Assembly: GCA_950022655.1 (NCBI GenBank)
Contig: OX465581.1
Span: forward strand, 27,499,300 to 27,563,299
DNA from: Alentia gelatinosa
Taxonomy: Eukaryota; Annelida; Polychaeta; Phyllodocida; Polynoidae
Direction of reading: 5' to 3'
Length of the DNA stretch: 64,000 nt
The position numbers were made by a program, and so were the translations under genes. A model generated the notes under the pieces. The model did not search any database. It was given only the letters and a program-made list of their open reading frames with translations, and was not told where the DNA came from. This document shows positions 62,601 through 64,000 of the stretch, piece after piece. Every line of letters starts with the position of its first letter. Within the stretch, counting starts at the first letter, position 1.

Positions 62601-64000
62601 TGCCAGCTCCAGAGATCACTCGATCCCAGAACATGCATAAACAAGCAGGCTGCCTGTAACACATACACAGCATCGCTTTCATATCGATGCCTCGGCCCTT
62701 TAAGAAAACAGAGTGTAGGTTCTAGGTGAGTGAGGTGGTTGTGATGTTTTATTTCTACTGTAGTCCTCGCCGCTCCGGGTCCCAAGGCACATGAAAAGTA
62801 GCAGGACACACACGGAGCATTAGGTCAAGCCATACGGTCAATACTTTATATCCACATACACGAGGCCGAAATGGTGCCAGCGACGCCAACATCTAAACAA
62901 AGGCAGTTTCCTTATAAATACTGTCTGCCTGCTGCTGCGTTAAAGTCGGTCAGTAAAGCAGTCTTTATTGGCCTCCTGGTGTCAGCCCCCATGCCACATC
63001 GAGGCAGGCAAGATTGGACCCAAGGAAGCACCGGAAAAAACACCCCAATGACAATCAGGGCCGCCGTGATGTCAGTATTTTCTGCCTAAAAATCTTCTCA
63101 TGGCCTCGTAAGAAAGCGCGTGATTAGTGAATTGAATCGGTCTGATATCGTCGAACCCCCACTCGGTTCTTCTCATCAAGGAAACAAGCCAGGGTAATAT
63201 GCAATGAGTATTTTTTCTTTTATATTGTCCAGGGTGCAATTCAATCATTTCAAGCTAATTGCGCCACATGCTGTCCTATTTCTTGTATATGTAGTTTTAC
63301 AGCCAGCTTACTGGCTCCTTTTAATATCCCTAGGAGAATTATTCCCGCTCGTGTTTAGTCGTTATTCTGTACAAATAAGGAGACCAACATCCCCATCCAT
63401 TCAGCTCGCAGAAAGAATCATCACAAACCTGATTCACGATTTGTTCATTCATTACTACTCATTAAACCAAGTTGACTTGTAGAATGGGATAACATTCACA
63501 GTCACCTAAATCAACCAAGATTTCCGCTACGGATAAACCGAAATGGGACTACATCCTGTGCCGGGCCTACAGACTTATGTCACTTCCGGTGGATGCTAAA
63601 TCCTCCCTGTCACAAGGAATCACAGAATCGATCCCCTCTGTTCCCAGAAGCTTTTAGTCCTTTTGGATGCCGTTATCCGCTGTGGGGTGGGAGTTGGACT
63701 GCGGGGAGGGAGGAGGGTGGGGATAGGAGGAGCTGACTCTCCTTCTAATGGCCAAGCTACTGAGATACTTCTCGTACAATGTCACCAAATGAGCCCGGCC
63801 GTTACGAACATCTGGAAACCAGAAGTCACATTTGGAGTGACGTAGAATCCCGGTTCCTAAAATGGTTTGAGAATTGTCTTTAATCAGTATCAGATTAAAC
63901 AGTCTTGTGACAGTAAAAGGCTTCTCTGGCAGATAAAGTTGAATTCTGACAGAGGATTTGTTCTCATAGAGAACTGTTCAAGGCGGTAAAGCTGAGAATT

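Larger units (their letters stand above)
56902..64000 (+). other. Probable intron after the first coding exon
   Basis: Begins with the consensus donor GTAAGT. No exon continuing the esterase-like domain (expected GDPN-like start, then proline-rich stalk and transmembrane helix) was seen before the window ends, so the intron probably exceeds 7 kb. A GC-rich patch at 60,050-60,260 has no recognisable coding content. Other short frames lack motifs. Confidence 0.5.

Overview
This is nuclear DNA from an animal, almost certainly an invertebrate. The reasons are one spliced neuroligin/cholinesterase-like coding exon with consensus splice sites, degenerate non-LTR retrotransposon pieces, a MADF-type DNA-transposon gene, TTAGGG-type interstitial repeat and long tetranucleotide microsatellites. 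The mix resembles mollusc or other lophotrochozoan genomes, but nothing here fixes the phylum. There is no bacterial operon structure. Most open frames are chance or low-complexity frames.

Layout. 0-2.2 kb: AT-rich DNA with two weak, phase-compatible candidate exons (about 1.5 and 1.85 kb). 2.2-2.5 kb: GT and GTAT microsatellites. 4.5-5.3 kb: the 3' end of a non-LTR element followed by a ~197-bp tandem duplication. 7.27-7.77 kb: a broken reverse transcriptase. 10.14-12.52 kb: a probable DNA transposon with imperfect terminal inverted repeats and repeated subterminal motifs. It holds two convergent units with TATA+Inr promoters: a 39-residue microprotein candidate (plus strand) and a frameshifted MADF-domain gene (minus strand). 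12.52-12.83 kb: a long foldback abutting the transposon. 21.8-23.5 kb: degenerate telomere-like repeat, two foldbacks and a six-copy GGGTCGAGTTC array. 24-49 kb: mostly featureless non-coding DNA. 49.5-50.05 kb: GC-rich, promoter/5'UTR-like DNA upstream of the main gene. 54.84-56.90 kb: the large 5' coding exon of a neuroligin-like adhesion protein. 56.9-64 kb: probably its first coding intron, with a 286-bp TGGA microsatellite and an 89-bp tandem duplication.

How the parts relate. The only gene with solid support is the neuroligin-like one. Its catalytic serine and oxyanion-hole glycines are replaced, so it should act in cell adhesion and not hydrolysis. Its remaining exons (end of the esterase-like domain, stalk, membrane segment, tail) were not found and probably lie beyond 64 kb. 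The most unusual region is the 10-12.8 kb transposon-like unit with its tiny, fully framed transcription unit.
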